Source: Phlebotomus papatasi
Taxonomy: Eukaryota; Arthropoda; Insecta; Diptera; Psychodidae
NCBI RefSeq assembly: GCF_024763615.1
Contig: NC_077222.1
Coordinates: 106,549,417 to 106,613,416, forward strand
DNA length: 64,000 nt
Direction: 5' to 3'
In this document: piece after piece, positions 32,400 through 46,600 of the stretch
Layout of the letters: each line of letters starts with the position of its first letter
Position numbering within the stretch: position 1 is the first letter of the stretch
The notes under the pieces: generated by a model
What the model saw: the letters and a program-made list of their open reading frames with translations, nothing else
Told to the model about the DNA's origin: nothing
Databases searched by the model: none
Position numbers and translations under genes: made by a program

Positions 32400-35022
32400 A
32401 GAATAGGGTCATTCCTTTTACAATTGTGATAATAAAAAAAATCAGAAAAACAAGGAACATAAAAAAAAATAGAGAATGACAAGAATTCAGAATTAAGAGT
32501 GTTCAAGAAACAAATTAATTGCATCTAGGATCCAGCCTGAAGATAGAAATTTCGAATAGCAGACGCTATAAAGCAATTTATAGGAATAAATCCAAAACTA
32601 GGTCGTAAAATGTATTTCATTTCCATGAGAACAGTTGGCAGCGCCATTCGCGGGAGAAATTAGCGCCCTCGCGCGGAGGAAAAGGTTGTCATTTTCAGTG
32701 AATTTTCCTCAATTGATTATTTTCATTTTATTTTTACAGTCAAAATAAAGCTATTAAACTATCTAGAGATTGAAATAGAGGAAAATAGGAAAAAAGAAAA
32801 AATAAAAATAATGAAAATGAAAAAGATACTGCAGGAAGGTTTACAGTTTTCTTTATCCAAATTATATTGCAAAGCAAATTCAAAACAAGTATTAACGAAG
32901 TATTGGAACTAAATTTAAACTGATTAAAACTGTAGTACAATTTGAAAATTAGAGGAATAAAGGAAGTTGTGAAGGAAATTATTACTAATATTTATAAAGA
33001 ACACATAAAGTTTTTAAATTACTTTAAGGCATTTCAAGCGGTACCACAATATGCTTGAATCAATTAAATATTTTTTTAGAGAAGCCAAAAATAATTCAAA
33101 AATTGGTTTATATGGTCATCATCTTAATAAGACTTATTAAATAACATTTTGTAAAAGTATAAACCAAGTTCTGTTTGATATATTTTTTGTAAAATATCTT
33201 TTCAAGTTTTTTTTTTTTAATTTTAAGATGGTGGACTAGGTTATGACTGAAGCACTAATTAAAGATTTAAGTAAGATCTTAATTTTTGAGTTCATCCAGA
33301 AAGTGTGATCTTCTCAGATTTCAGACTATGAAGCTATTTATACACCAACGCATTGGATTGACATTGAATTGTCCAAAGATTGGATTTCTGGACAATTCAA
33401 TCTCAATCTTCGGTGAGATCATTTTTACACTCAGTGACTGATGCTTTACAGATTTACGACTTAAGCCAAGAGACGTCTTAGTGGGAAATCTCTCATCTCT
33501 CGGCTTAAGGTCTAGATCTACGTTAGGTGTCAAAAGTTAGTTGCCTCATGTATGTTCGGGAAACTAGGTGCAAAAAACGATAGAAAAAATTGCTTTTTAA
33601 ATTTTTTCGTTTTACAAATTAGTTGGCTGTAATCCGTAGATCTTACTTTATGTATTTCGAAAAATTTATTTCGTTTTATTTTATATAAAAAATTATTGTT
33701 TTCCAAAAGTTGTTCATTTTTCAAGCGTCAAAAGTTTGTTGCCTCATTTGAAAAAGTAATTCAAAATGGTCAAAACATGCAACCAACTTTATGTAAACCG
33801 GTTACATTTTGAGTTTATGTCATTTGAGAGGCAAATGGTGGGTTTGTACGTTTCTAAATTTGTCTATGGAAAATATATGTATATATAAAAATGACGAAGC
33901 TTTAGTCGTCCGAAGGTAGCATGCATTCCCCAATAAGCTGATCTTCAGTATTTAATGTATAAAAAAATTCTCACTACTAGTTTTTTTATGAAGTTTATTG
34001 CATTTTATTCTAAAAAAAAAATAAAGTAATATAACACTTTAAAATAACAAGATTTTAATCATAAGACTACGAATCTCTTTTTAAAGACTAACTGAAAGAC
34101 TTAAAGCTTGATGATTTATCTCAGATTTGAGACGATAGTTCTGTGAAATGCATCAAGATCCAAAATATAATAAAACCCCTGTGGATTCTATTCAGTAGTT
34201 ACCTTTAATTAGCTGTTTTAGACTTTGAAGCAATAAAGAGTTATTGATGATGTTGATGATGCCCCTGGTATCTCACCACATCATGTTACTCATCTTAACA
34301 ATGGTCATGCTTAAAGTGAAATCAATTTATGAGTAACCAGGCAGTGATCTCAGAAAATTAGCATATTCGACTTTCTTAACAGTCTCACCTTTAAGCTTTT
34401 TTTGAGCAAAATGAAGTTATCGTAATTTTATAAAAATAAAATAAGCTATGAGATCATCATTGCACAATCTCTGGGGTTCCTCTAACAATTGCAGCTTGCA
34501 ATTAAAACATTCTTTTCTGTCAATATGATATCATTCTTTAATGCTTTCGAAGGCTATCCCCTGAAATACGATCACCGCTGATGATCATATTTCAAATGAT
34601 TTTCAATACGATCATTTAAGAAGTATTTTTATTTTTTTAAAAGGTCGAGGTAAGTGCTCGATAGCAAAGGTGTAACGCAATTAATGCTGTATTGATATAA
34701 TTTTTTTGTCGATTATCTAGGTTGAAAGAAAATTCTGCAATGTAAAAATTCGCTTTTGGTATCTCACAGCATATCCGTCACGGCTCAGAGCGATTAAAAT
34801 CTGAGTCATGTGTGGTCATATATTTGCATAAATCTAATTTTATCAATTAACTATCTCTATTTTGGAACTCTTTCATAATCCTAAAAGTTGCTGTATACAA
34901 AGTTTCACGAGAAAACCTTCGAGCATATTTAGTCGGTTTTGTTGATCTTATTCGCAACATCTCGAAGACTTTAAGAGTTCATTTAATAATTTTATTGTTG
35001 TTTTATTTGGTGAAAACGTGAC
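32400..35022. other. No gene recognised; probably BicDR intron 1
   Basis: A reduced copy of the 136-bp MITE sits at 33457-33512. A partial TAGGGGAAAGCG-type arm lies near 33900. It lies downstream of the BicDR donor in transcript direction, hence the intron inference. Confidence 0.4.
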
Positions 35023-35076
35023 TTATGAGAAGGTGATATTCGAGTAGAAATTTTTTTGGGGTTTAGTATGACTCAC

Positions 35077-35310
35077 CTCGAGTTTTGTCGAGTACTCCTC
35101 AATGATTTTCTCCTGCTGCTTGGCCAGTTCCTCATTCTTCTCCAGCAGGGCCTTGCCCAGCTCAGCTGCGAGGACCAGATCAGCTTCCTTCTGCTGCAAC
35201 TGTGCCCAGAGATCCCCTTCTGAGGACTTTCCATTGTCTGGTGGCCTCGTCTCCATGTCAAATATATAATCTTCGAGGGTTGGTTTGGTTTTCTTAGCTG
35301 CTGTTGCCAT
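35077..35310 (-). CDS. BicDR: BICD-family dynein adaptor (BicDR-like), first coding exon
   Basis: The exon encodes 78 residues, beginning MATAAKKTKPTLEDYIFDME and ending EEYSTKLE. It contains DLVLAAELGKALLEKN at residues 44-59, the CC1-box signature with which BICD and BICD-related coiled-coil proteins bind dynein light intermediate chain, followed by the typical heptad start NEELAKQQEKIIEEYSTKLE. These proteins link dynein-dynactin to cargo on microtubules. The first ATG is at 35310 (context GTGATGG). The open frame extends one GTG codon upstream, which I do not use. The exon ends in phase 0 at a consensus donor (CTCGAG|GTGAGT). Later exons are not recognised in the window, so the remaining coiled coils must lie to the left, probably beyond base 1. 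This is one exon only, but the motif is distinctive. Confidence 0.85.
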
Positions 35311-36730
35311 CACTTAAAATCTATGATAAGGGAATTTCTATTTAGAAATTCCTTTTGCATAAAACAATTTGAGAAAAATTTATCACCCACCGGCACGAAA
35401 TCACATTAATTTTTTTTTGTTTTCTCCTTCAATTTAAAAAAAACTGATCTCTTTTTATTTGAGTTTTCACACACGAAAGTGAACAAAATTATTAATGTTT
35501 TATGAACTCATGTTTTTTTTTCTTAAATTGATTAGGGAAAATCCACTTTTTGTCACTTGAACACTCTGGTTATTGATTGTCTCACTGAAAATTTATCGGT
35601 TTTACTGGTATTGGGATTACTCAATACAACTGTGGGATTTTTATTCCAATTTTGGTCAGAATGCGGGAAAAGAAGCAAGATAATTGCGCTAAATGGAACA
35701 CAAGTTCAGAAAAATTGCTATTTTGCCACGAAATTTTCCACACGATTGAGGCATAAGATGAGTGAAAAAAAACAATATCAAATAATATAGACACTCTATT
35801 TTTTGATAAGATATAAAATTGATGGAATTAAAGGGCTTTTCTTAAAGCTACAATGTTTCAGGATTAATTGCACTTTTCCCTCACATTATCACAATCCGTC
35901 GATGCTCGTGAGAATTGAGAATCTTTCTCAAGTATTTTGTGGTGTAAATAATCCACAAGAACACTCACTTAGAGCCCACACTTAGTAATTTCAGGTGAGT
36001 CACTGGTCATGATGGAAGTCTCATGGGCTTTGTGTATCTCCTCGTTTCACGATATCTCTCCACTGATTTCTCTCTGATAAGAAAGTTCGGGGACAAATTG
36101 GAAAATTCAAACACAGCTGCGGGGCTAGATATGAGGGTGGGATATTGATTGGGCACAGGAAATGCCCTATCACTGTGTTCCCTCCAACGCGGCACAAAAT
36201 GCACCTCAGACAAAAATTCGAACCGCGATACTAAAAACACGCGGACTTGAAGGCAGCGATTCCACCTCAACACACCAGTCACACAACTAACACTGAGAGT
36301 CTCTGAACCCTGGAGTCTCTGGCCACTCTGCTGATAGTTTCGCAGCCGGAGAGGGAAAATGCTCAGTTGAGTGAGTAAGACGCCAAAGTGACGGAATATC
36401 AGTCAGAAGGAGACCGCCACTGCTGACGACTGTGCCATAAGCCAAGGTATTATGTATTCTCCCAGTGAAAAATGATATTGAGAGAGAATTCAACGGAATG
36501 GAAACGGTAAAAGTCGACAAAGAACTTTTTGGCACATACTGCATAACACCTCCTGGAGAGGTAGTGGATGAATTGGGGAAGATGACCACTGTGAGAAATT
36601 TCCCGCCAAAAACAATCTCCCCCGGCCAAGAGTACCCGGATCTCAACAATCTCCACACAATTTGAGATAGATAGACACTTGAACTAATTCTTTTTGGCGC
36701 TACCACGCGAAATGCCACCTACACCTTTAC
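35311..36730 (-). promoter_or_regulatory. Probable BicDR 5' UTR and promoter region
   Basis: Directly upstream of the BicDR start, sequence at 35990-36720 is clearly richer in GC than the surroundings and has long open frames on both strands (minus 36287-36718, plus 36465-36665) without a domain. A 5' untranslated exon or promoter is the simplest reading. No TATA or initiator element was identified with confidence. Confidence 0.35.
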
Positions 36731-37004
36731 ACACCTGTGCTGAAGACCATTGAGCTCTTTTTACCAAAAGACACTGTATTGCATGTTCATCTGAGACAAA
36801 CTCTCTAAACTCAATAATTTAATTTAATGCATATCTGCGAATTTACCTGACCATTGTATTCCTTTCCAAATACACTGCTATAAACGGAAATGCAAGGTAC
36901 GAGAGCTGGAAGATCCTGGAGAAAATTTAGCTAACGCCATCTTTCGGAACTACAAGGAGTAATGGAAAACCATTTCTGTAATTGTGGAACTCAGAGCGAA
37001 AATG

Positions 37005-38090
37005 AAACAGATTAGATTACAGTAGGGGCGGTTCCTTGCGTAACAGCTGCACCCAGGCCTCCTTTTGGGCCCATTATGCATCTCTAGTTAAATTAATCCC
37101 TGTTAAGGGCAAGATGGTTCAAGCCAGCCCGGTTTTCGGATAAACTCCATTAAACAGGGCGGCTTCAATCTTGATAGGTCTTCATCAGACAGTACCGCTT
37201 TACTTAGCAGCACTCGTCTGATGTTGCACAAGCTGGGGCAGTCACACACATAGTGAGTGACCGTCTCCTCAGTTTGATTGCATCCTCTACACATTATGTT
37301 ACATTGGACACCCATCCTATTCAGATGTTTATTTAGACAGTGACCGGTTATAACATTAGCAATCTGCCGGGCTCTCCAGCGACTGCCTCCCACCAGGCAC
37401 GCTGTCCTTTTCTTATCCAAGTTGGTTATGAACAGTTTGGACACGCAACAATGTTTAGTCGCGGCCCGTTCCGTTTGATGAAGTTTTAATAAATCCTCCT
37501 GTATAATAGATGTCCTCATTTGCAAGGAAATCCCTACAGCAGGTTCGGGACCAATGAAGGCGGTCCTTGCCCCCGCTACCGCAAGGCGGTCCGCTTCTTC
37601 ATTTCCCGCTATGCCCCTGTGCCCAGGTACCCAATGTAGACCGACGTCACATTTCTGTGAGGCCGCTTTTAACATTTTCCTGCACTCAGTCACGATACCA
37701 GAACGCGACTCATATCCTGTTATAGACAGAATCGCAGCTCTACTATCTGAGAAAATTTGAACTTTTTTACCCTCGATGCCAGATTCTATTAGACTTCGAG
37801 CACCAAGCAGAATTGCGACGACCTCAGCCTGAAACACAGTCGTGTACTGACCGAGGGGCACTGATCCGCCAATTTGAAACTCCGAGCAATGGTAACCGGC
37901 GCCTGAGGATCCCTCAACCCGAGTCAACCTTCGTATGAAGTGTTCCTTTAATTGATTTCTTGGGTAGTCTTCCCTCAATGTGGAAGTTATCCCTCATTAA
38001 AAGTCTGGCTGTCTAGCAACAGGCTTATCGAGTATTCTCGTATGGCCTGCTGGGTGACAACCAACCTTACAAGTTCCAGAAAATGAAACA
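37005..38090 (-). pseudogene. Non-LTR retrotransposon ORF2 3' part: RNase H and zinc finger
   Basis: The minus frame 37103-37978 reads through an RNase H domain with IFSDSRAAI and HWVPGHRGIAGNEEAD, catalytic Asp/Glu positions visible, then a Cys-rich tail CRGCNQTEETVTHYVCDC. RNase H after reverse transcriptase is found in I/R1/LOA-type clades. Upstream (to about 38090) the coding sequence continues in another frame (VVTQQAIREYSISLLL), so there is a frame break, and reverse transcriptase and ORF1 are absent: a 5'-truncated copy. The 3' untranslated part contains TGCATAATGGGCCCAAA and ends in TAATCTAATC, shared with the SINE at 3452-3824. Confidence 0.8.
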
Positions 38091-38126
38091 TATCCTATGC
38101 TAAAAAATAAGTTTATTCAGGTAGCG

Positions 38127-38215
38127 TTTTGACCATTGACATACAGGTTTCATTTAACATTTGTTCGGTTTCAAACGGTTCTTGCACACCTTTGCTTTAG
38201 CCCTTAGCCCTCTTA
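38127..38215. repeat. Partial copy of CGGTTCTTGCACACC MITE
   Basis: TTTGTTCGGTTTCAAACGG followed by TTCTTGCACACCTTTGCT matches the right half of the element at 63246-63376. Confidence 0.55.
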
Positions 38216-38338
38216 GCCATAGGATATGTTCCATTTTTGCTCTGAGCTCCACAATTTATATTCAAAATCTTAAATCTATTTAAACAAATTAAACTCAAAG
38301 CAAAAAACAAGTTTGAATTTAAACCCGTGAGATTGGTA

Positions 38339-38581
38339 CACTTGAGAGAAATCCGAAAAAGTTAAAATAACATTCCAGCAATGTTAATTATACCCTGCAG
38401 TATTGATCCGAAATCGGTGTAAATATTATGCTTTTTAGGTGTATTAGGGGTTAAAGTTACCTTTTTCATGTTATTTTTACCCTTAAAAATTTGTAAAATT
38501 AACATTAAAAAATGTTGATATATTTTTACACCTAAAAAGTGTTAAGGTAAAAGTTAATCGCACCACCGTTTTTTCTCAGTG
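38339..38581. mobile_element. CACTGAGA-tipped MITE, copy 2
   Basis: CACTTGAGAGAAATCCGAAA to TTTTTTCTCAGTG. The order of internal blocks is the same as in copy 1. Confidence 0.7.
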
Positions 38582-40557
38582 TAGTTAAAGTTTAAAAATC
38601 AACTATTAGGTCGGTAAGGAAACTTTGAAAACTCTGTACTCTTTCCAATTTTAGTGGAAATCTATTGTTTTTCTTTAACTTTATCTTCTCGTAAACTAAA
38701 TCTCGTTTATCGCTAATGAAATATATTATTATACCCTAATTTTTAGCTTTTATGGATTTTTCGGTCTATCGATGGATGTTAAAGTCCAAACACGGTAAAG
38801 ATCTTCAAGAAATCTCCTCTCTTTCCTCCTCTTACAACGTTTCGGAGATTGGTTGTCTCCTTCCACAGGTCTACAATTTGTTTTTGGACAGTTTTTTTTA
38901 AAAAACTACTTTTTTTTACATGTTTTTCCTTCTTTACAGTGTGTTGGTTTTAGCTTATATTTCTAAATTCCATTAATTCTCCTCGGGTAAATTTATATCA
39001 ATAGAACCACGGAGATCTCGTGATGTAGTAGGTAAGAGCACATTTACAAAACATCTTTTTCGAAGATATCCTTGACGCACGTCTCGCAGTTATAAGTTCG
39101 AGTGCCACCTGGTGCAAAGAACTGAATAGTTATCGTATGATTAAGTTATAGGAGAAGGTTTTCAGGTTTCGCACACACTGTAGCTTCGAACACTTTATAT
39201 TTTTCCGATATTTCTTTAATGTCTTTAATCCTTTATTGAAACAGACCTTTCGGGGAATATGAGTAACTTAAGACTACTATTAAAAGATAGTGCCATTTTA
39301 TCAAATTCATTAAAGGAGTAGGAGAAAAGCGCTACCTTCGCACTACTCAAACTTCGGACATATAATTTTTTTTCAATATGCTTTAATCAATTTTATTTTA
39401 ATACCTAGTGCAATGACCCAAACTTCTTGAAAAGAGCAATGTGTCGAATCCATTAAGAACATAGAAAAAAGTGATTTGTCCGAAGCTTGAGTTGTGCGAA
39501 GGTAGCGCCCTTTCCCTTACTCATTTAATGAATCTGGCCTAATGAGAATAGCTTTTATAAGTTTGTCTTAAGTACTTAAGTCATTCATATTTCCTTAAAA
39601 AATTAGGTAAGATTCACTAAAGGAATATGGGAAAAATATGAAGCGTTCGAAGGCAGAGTATGTGCGAAGCTTAAAAGCCTTCCCTTCTAGTCTAACGACC
39701 ACATCAAATGATTTCCCACAAATTTAAAAAAAAAAGCCTTCAGGTATAATAAGAATGCACTCCGATTTCTAACAGTGTCTGAATTCACGAGCTAAAAGAC
39801 ACACATAATCACGCTGCACGATTTTTCCCGCCACTCAATCAACACTCAATGGACAAGGTGAGAAATTTCAGAAATTCACTTCATCATCTTGCTTCCTTCC
39901 CACACTCTGGAGACACATAATATTCCACAAGATCGTGGCATTTCTTCCGCCAAATGCAGGAAATGCCATCGCAGAAGAAAAATCCCCAGAGAGAAAATGC
40001 CATCGAGTTGGGGAAACAAAGAGGGTACTAACTTTGCATGCTATCCGTGCACTAAAAGATTTAAGAAGGTCACTCACGACACATTTTGCTGAGAAGGGTT
40101 TTTTTTTGGGCACTGTCCCTCGAACTTTTTCAATTTAGAATAGTACCAGCACAGAATCACAAGGTTTTGCCATTTCTTGTTTATTTTATGGGTTTTATGC
40201 TCTGGATTTGAGTCCACGTACAACGCCTTGAGGGAAAAACTATTGGAGGGCACAAGTCAGACTTTATGCCATTGGTATCGATTAAATAATGAAATAATAC
40301 ACAAATTACTGGGCTTTCGACATCGATAAAACTCAAGTGGTGGACAAAGTGAGTTCCAAACACAAATCACCCTGGAAACAAGGGGTGTATGTAAATAAAA
40401 TTCATGACGTGTTTTTTTTCCACTCGCAGGAAAATTGCGACAGAGGCAATTGTTAGAGAAAATTTTCGCAAAAGGGAAAATACCCAGTGAAATAGAAGTT
40501 CTTTTGCCTTAGTAGAATTTTAAGTGGATCGGTAATTGTGGCGGGAAACGCGCGAAA
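38582..40557. other. Intergenic region upstream of ODAD1/CCDC63-like gene
   Basis: Holds a tRNA-like stretch at 39003-39115 (GTAGTAGGTAAGAGCA followed by AAGTTCGAGTGCC, A- and B-box-like) that may be a SINE head, the palindrome at 39319-39519, and the presumed promoter. Frames at 39868-40138 open on both strands without domains. Confidence 0.35.
39319..39519. mobile_element. Palindromic MITE, GAAAAGCGCTACCTTCG tip
   Basis: TAGGAGAAAAGCGCTACCTT mirrors AAGGTAGCGCCCTTTCCCTTA. It is a relative of 21244-21420 with diverged tips. Confidence 0.6.
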
Positions 40558-40653
40558 ATGTCGAGTGCAGCAAAGAGATCATCAGCGATCGGATCGGCTG
40601 ATTTTGAGATGGATCAGATGGCTGAGGCTGAGCTCCAGAGGCTTCAGCGGCAG
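40558..40653 (+). CDS. Ccdc63: ODAD1/CCDC63-like exon 1
   Basis: Thirty-two codons from the first ATG (context CGCGAAAATG) through DFEMDQMAEAELQRLQRQ. Ends phase 0 at CAG|GTAATT. Confidence 0.75.
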
Positions 40654-43600
40654 GTAATTTACTGCGATGTTTTCTTTCTTCCATCCCATAACATAAAAAC
40701 CCAAAAACAGAGACGATAATTGATGAAATATCGCGACAATATGCTTCCGAAGGGAAAAGATGAAGGGTGGAAAGCTGAAAAAAAAGAAATGAAATAATTA
40801 GGAAAACAGCTGCAGATATATTCCACACAGAGAGCCGTTAAAGACCACACAAAACCGACAAAACCCTATATTCGATGGGTTTCTTCCAATGTTGATTCAT
40901 TCTTCAGTAAAGCATAGGGGAGAGTAGGGGATTTTAGTTAAATTAAACCCTTAATGATCGTTTTACAGATAATAAAATTGTTTTAATAACCCGAGCAAAA
41001 GAAACTCTATCCTGTGGGATTTTGAAATAAATAAATAAATTTGATTTAAAGTGAAACCCCTGCACATCTTGGATCGAGAAAATTTCGTGAAATCAAAATT
41101 TCCATCTCTTTCACACTGAAATCTAAATTGAATTTGTTTTGAAGCTCACGAGAAGAAGAGGACGACAGAGTAGGACAGACATACACAAAAAGAAGAAGAA
41201 ATGAATTTGAATTTTGATTTCACTTTTAATTGAATTTCAATTTATTCCACGAAATTTTTCTAATCTAAAACGTGTGGTGGAGGCCTTAAAATCAAATTTA
41301 CTCAATTTAGAACGTTAAAAGCTCTGAAAGGATTATACAAATTATTTTTAAAATTCGTTAGCAGAAAATACGCTAAAAAATTGGCGTTAAAAAAGTCTTG
41401 TATACATCACAAAGTTTTTATAAGTCATTCCAAAGATATCTTCTGCAGGTATGCAATTTTACTGTGTCACTGAAGTGAATTCGCGGATTTTTTTTGATCC
41501 CAAAAAATTCTTTCAAGGCGGGACCCCCTATACTGGAGTACATTTCTGTTTTAAATCTAATGACTAGCACACATTTTAGAACAGGGAAGTTTCATGAAAT
41601 CAAAATTCACATAATTTTCTTTCTCACGCGTTTCTCAGTCAAAATTGAAGTAAGCTAAATTAAATTTGTAATGGCGTTCTAAAAAAGATGAAGAGTGTGG
41701 ATCGAATGGGGTAGACTTATGCAAAACGCTTGAAAAAAAAGGATGTGAATTTTGATCCAGAAAGCGTGCTGGTGGCACAACTTTTTATTTAATCGAAATT
41801 TGATTTTTAACCGTCTAAATTTCATTATTTTTTGCATTTGGCACATATTTTAGAATAGAAAAATTTTGTAAAATCAAAATATAATTCACATTCCTTGCGT
41901 TCTCAAGTGTTTTGCGTATATCTATCCGACTCTTTCGCACAAAAAAAATTGATTGAACTAAATTGAATTTGTTGTTATGCTTAAGAGAAGAAGAATTTAA
42001 TCAATGCTAATTTAGATTTCAGAGATTTCATGATTTTTTTATCTGCGGTACACAATCATTAATGTCTAAAAATATTTTTCCGAGTTTGAATATGAGCAAA
42101 CATTTGTCCAAATAGCCAACAAAAAATAAATTTAATCTTTAATTAATCGGAAATGACCAGTAAATAAAATAATTGTTGGCTTCAAATTAAGTTTTGTCAG
42201 TAAAATTTGAAAAATGATCAACTGAAAATCGAAAACTATATCTATAATATAGTCAATAATGAGTTTGTCAGAAAAATATTAGTTTTAATAAGAAATCAGG
42301 AAAAAATAAAAGTCTGTAAAATGTTTACTTAACTTAAAAAGGAAAAAGGTTAAATTTGGTCCGTAACCTAAATTGAATTCATACCCTAATGCTTCTTTCA
42401 CAGCTTTCAGACCTAGTAAATTTTCTGAAACCTAAATTCAAATCTCTTTCGATTTCAAACGTTTTTTATATGTCTATCATACTCTTTCGCACTGTTCTTC
42501 TTCTTCTTTTGAACATCACAACAAATTCAATTTAGTTCAGATTAATTTGGGTCCGAAAAAGTGGAATAGATGTATTCAAAAAATTTGAGAAAGAGAGATG
42601 TGAATTTTGGTTTCATGAAATTTTCCTAATCTAAAATATGTGTCGGAGGCAAAGAAATCGAACTGTAAAATGAGATCAGTAAAAATCAAATATATCAAAT
42701 ATCTTATATTAAAAGTAAAATTAATTAAATTCTTTTTCTTAGTCATATTATTTCATATTTTAGCTATTGATTTTGGTTTTCTTTGCTAATAAAATTTGAT
42801 ATTTTCCTTGCTGCAAGCAAAATCCTTCGATTTGATGAAATTATGTTCGCATTTGAGTAATTTTGCTTGCTAATGGTTCCGGCATAACTTTTAGATCTGT
42901 AAAATTTCACGAAATCAAATTTTATTCAGTCTTTCAGTCTCACAATTGGGCTGAGCAAAATTTAATTTTGTGTGATGTTCAGAAGAAGAAGAAGAAGAAG
43001 AAGAGTGTGAAAGGAAAGGTTAGACATGTGCAAAGCTTTTAAGAAAGAAAGGGATGCGAATTTTGACTTTATGAAATTTTCCTGATCTAAAAAATGTGCC
43101 GAAGGCATAATTAAATGACTTAGATTGCTAAATTTACGTAAGTGTCATTTATTTTGCGTTGTGCTGTATATTTTTACCTTTATCTGTAACCTATTTTGAA
43201 GAAAACATTTTCCATTTGGGAATATCCGTGTCATTTGTTTCTTTATTTATCAATATATCAATCAAATTTCCTGTGTACACCTTTACCTATCATTCACCAT
43301 TCTGACATTATATTTTTCGCGTTCTGTCAAATGCGAATACACCGTTCGGGTTACCATATGCACCTCGCTTCCTGCAGCAATTTTGATTTCGAATTTAAAT
43401 TTTGGTTTAGAGTGAGAGTGAAAAAATCTTATATGCAAACTATACCAAGAGAAGAACAATTTTGTTCAAAATAAATTATACCGATAGAAATGCTTTGTTT
43501 TTATGGCTCGGGCACACCTTTTAGATCGGTAAAATTTCATGTGATTGAAATTCTCATCCCTTTCTTTCTCAAATAATTTGCATATAGATGTTTCATTCTT

Positions 43601-46600
43601 TCGCACTCAAAATTCGATTGAACTAAATTTAATGTGGTGTGAAGTCCAAAAGAAGAAGAAGAGGTCCGTAAGACTGGGATAGATATATACAAAATGTTTA
43701 AGAAAGAAGGGGATGTGAATTTCGATTACATGAAATTTTCTCGATCTAAAAGATGTGCTAATCAAATTTGAAATTTCACTGACGAAATTTTACGTTTTCT
43801 TGACTTCTAATATGGGTATTCATTGTCAAAAGTATGCGTTTGATTTTAATTTTGGTTTGTTTTTATTGGCTCCAGCACGCCTTTTAGATAAGGAAAAATT
43901 TCGTTAAATCAAAATTCGGATCACTGAATTTGGTGTAACGTTCAAAAGAAAAAGAACAGTGGGAATGAATGAGATATACATATCTAAAGAGTGTGAGAAA
44001 GAAAGAGATTTAAATTTCGATTACATGAAATTTTCTTGATCTAAAAGGTGTACTGGATCCATATGAAATTAATTTCAGAATTCAATCAAAAAGCATTGCT
44101 AAGAAGATTTTATTGAATAATGAGGCTTGGGTACTTAATTATAGTAACTTGAAGATTTTAGTTTGGTACTTGAAGTGATAGGAACACTTATAGGACCTTT
44201 TATACAACTGCCTGATCCTCCGCTACTCTACCCTCGCCTTGCTGAAAGACATTCATCTTCATATCTTTAAAAAATAAATTTTACGCAACTATCGTGAAAG
44301 GCGATCGCTTGATATCATTTCGCAAAAATAATGAATAATGAGTTGGAACATCTTTATCACACCTGTCTCTTTAGCTTGTACCTTTCAATAACCCCATGTT
44401 TTCGTGATAAAAACTTCATCATTTACATTCCTCATGGCTGTTTTGTTACCACCAAGCACACACCCAAAAACCTCATTATCTTTCGCTTTTTTTCGCGTGA
44501 GAGACATTTATTAAAAATATTTGCAGTCGACTACAATAAAACTTTCGGCATATTTTTTGTTCGATGGCCAAATAAAAGATTAATTAATGATGAATTTCTG
44601 TATGGTCTTCCTTTACCCGTTCTTCATTACGAATTCTCTATTTATTTTTTTTTATCTTTCCTTTTCCTGAGCGGAAAAACACAGAATTTTAGATGATTTT
44701 TTTTCTGGTTAAGACTGTTGCTGGAAATTATGCGATAAAATGCGAGATAGAGGCAATTCTATAAATTGGAACAACTTCCTGCAGTGTTTTGTGCAAATTT
44801 TCTCGCAGAGGAAATGCAGGATTTCGGTTTTGTGTTCTCCTTCTTTATTTCTTCCGGTTTAAGGGAGATAAAACGAGAATAATCGTTGAGTATAGTTAGA
44901 GGCTGTTCTAGGTGTCGTAAAAAACTTTACTAAATATTACATTGACCACTGACTATAAAAAAAACTAATTTGAACGGGAATTATTTATTTTATTTATTCA
45001 AGAGGTTTTGGAATTTTGAATTGTTATATGGTAAATTCGTAAGAACTACTTAAAAATCCGACTCATATCAGTTACTGAGAACTTCACAGAGTTACTTACA
45101 AGGGCCATTAGATGCTCACTGTGCCTTAATGTGGTCCTACTCCAAAATTTATCATTAAAATTTGTCGTATGACATTGTCATACTGTTACAGAATTCCCCT
45201 ACAGTTACTGAACGTCTTACTTTTTGTCTTGTCTCAATTTTCATTAAAAATTTCCAATAAAGTATTGTTCTAGATATTTATCAATAGATCTACTTCAAAA
45301 TAAGCTTCTCAAAAATTTCCAAATACGATCTAAATTCAGGAAATAGTTTTAAAAAAAAATGCGGAAATTTTAAAAACATATTAATCTTTGCAATGAATGC
45401 CTGAAGGGTGTGATGAAAGATTTATAACCAGAAAACTCGGTATGCCAAAGTAGCTTACCAAAATTACCAAAGCAAAGTAGGCTTTGCTCATTAAAAACTA
45501 AACCACGCCCCTAGAAAAGTAAAATTTAAAATTCAAACTTAAGTTGGAAAAAAAAATCAGGAAAGGGCGTGATTTAAGGGGTTAGGTGGATTAAAAAATC
45601 TAGAAAAAAAACATTTTTTTCAAACAAAATTTTAAAATTGAAAAACTGAATTATGTTTAACTTAAAATGCGGTTACGAATTGATGATGAATTCATTAACT
45701 CTTAAACTATTTCAATATGTTCCAATATGATTTATGAATCGTTAAATGCAAACATAAAGCAAATTTGCAATAAAAAAATAATGCGAAATGCTCAAATTAT
45801 TGAGTACGATGCCCTTCCCGTGAGATGCATCACTAATTTTATCAATTCAGTTCACCTCAGAAATTTAATATAATACTAAATTTTGGTCAGGAGCTTTCAA
45901 GTTTAACGTTTTACCTACCAAGACTCGGTCAAATTGGCCAGTTTAAAATTGACACATTTTTAAATGATATGATGTCACTATCAAACTTTATGAATTTCTT
46001 ATAATATGCATGTAATATATTTTTCAATGTTTGAATTTTAATATTTTGTTCTTTTTCAAGACAAATTTGTTGAGTATCCTACCTTAAAGCAGTTTGTAAT
46101 TTGACCGAAAAACGACCAAATCCGGTTGGTAGTTTAAGTGTTAAAGTTTAAGCATTCTGAAAATCGGTGATGCTTTGCTCGAAATCTTTATATTCATTGC
46201 TTAATTTAGCTTGAATTTCAAATGCAAAGAACCAGCGGAAACTGGGGCACCATCAATTAATTTAGATATTAGACTTCAGAGGACAAGTACTAAGTCATAG
46301 GGAAATTTGGCTACTGAAGAAATGGTCATCATAGTCTAATTTAAATTAATTTCTAGTCTAACTCTAGTTTAGAGATAAAAATCAGTGTCCGCTGGTGCCC
46401 CAGTTTCCTCTACACGATTTTAATTCTTTTAGCACACCTTTTAAAATCAAGAAATATTTTTGAAATCGAAATTCACTTCTCTTTCTTTGGCACATGTTTG
46501 CATATAGCTATTTAATTCTATAGCACTAAAAATTGGATTAATCTAAATTGAATTTGATGTGATATCCGAAAGAAGAAGAAGAAGAATGCGTAATTTTGAT

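Noticed and set aside
36287..36718. Opposing open frames of 66-143 codons upstream of BicDR
   Set aside because: Open on both strands in a GC-richer promoter-like segment, no domain; more likely non-coding 5' region.
44331..44696. 121-codon frame in intron 1
   Set aside because: Hydrophobic AT-rich chance frame, no splice or domain support.
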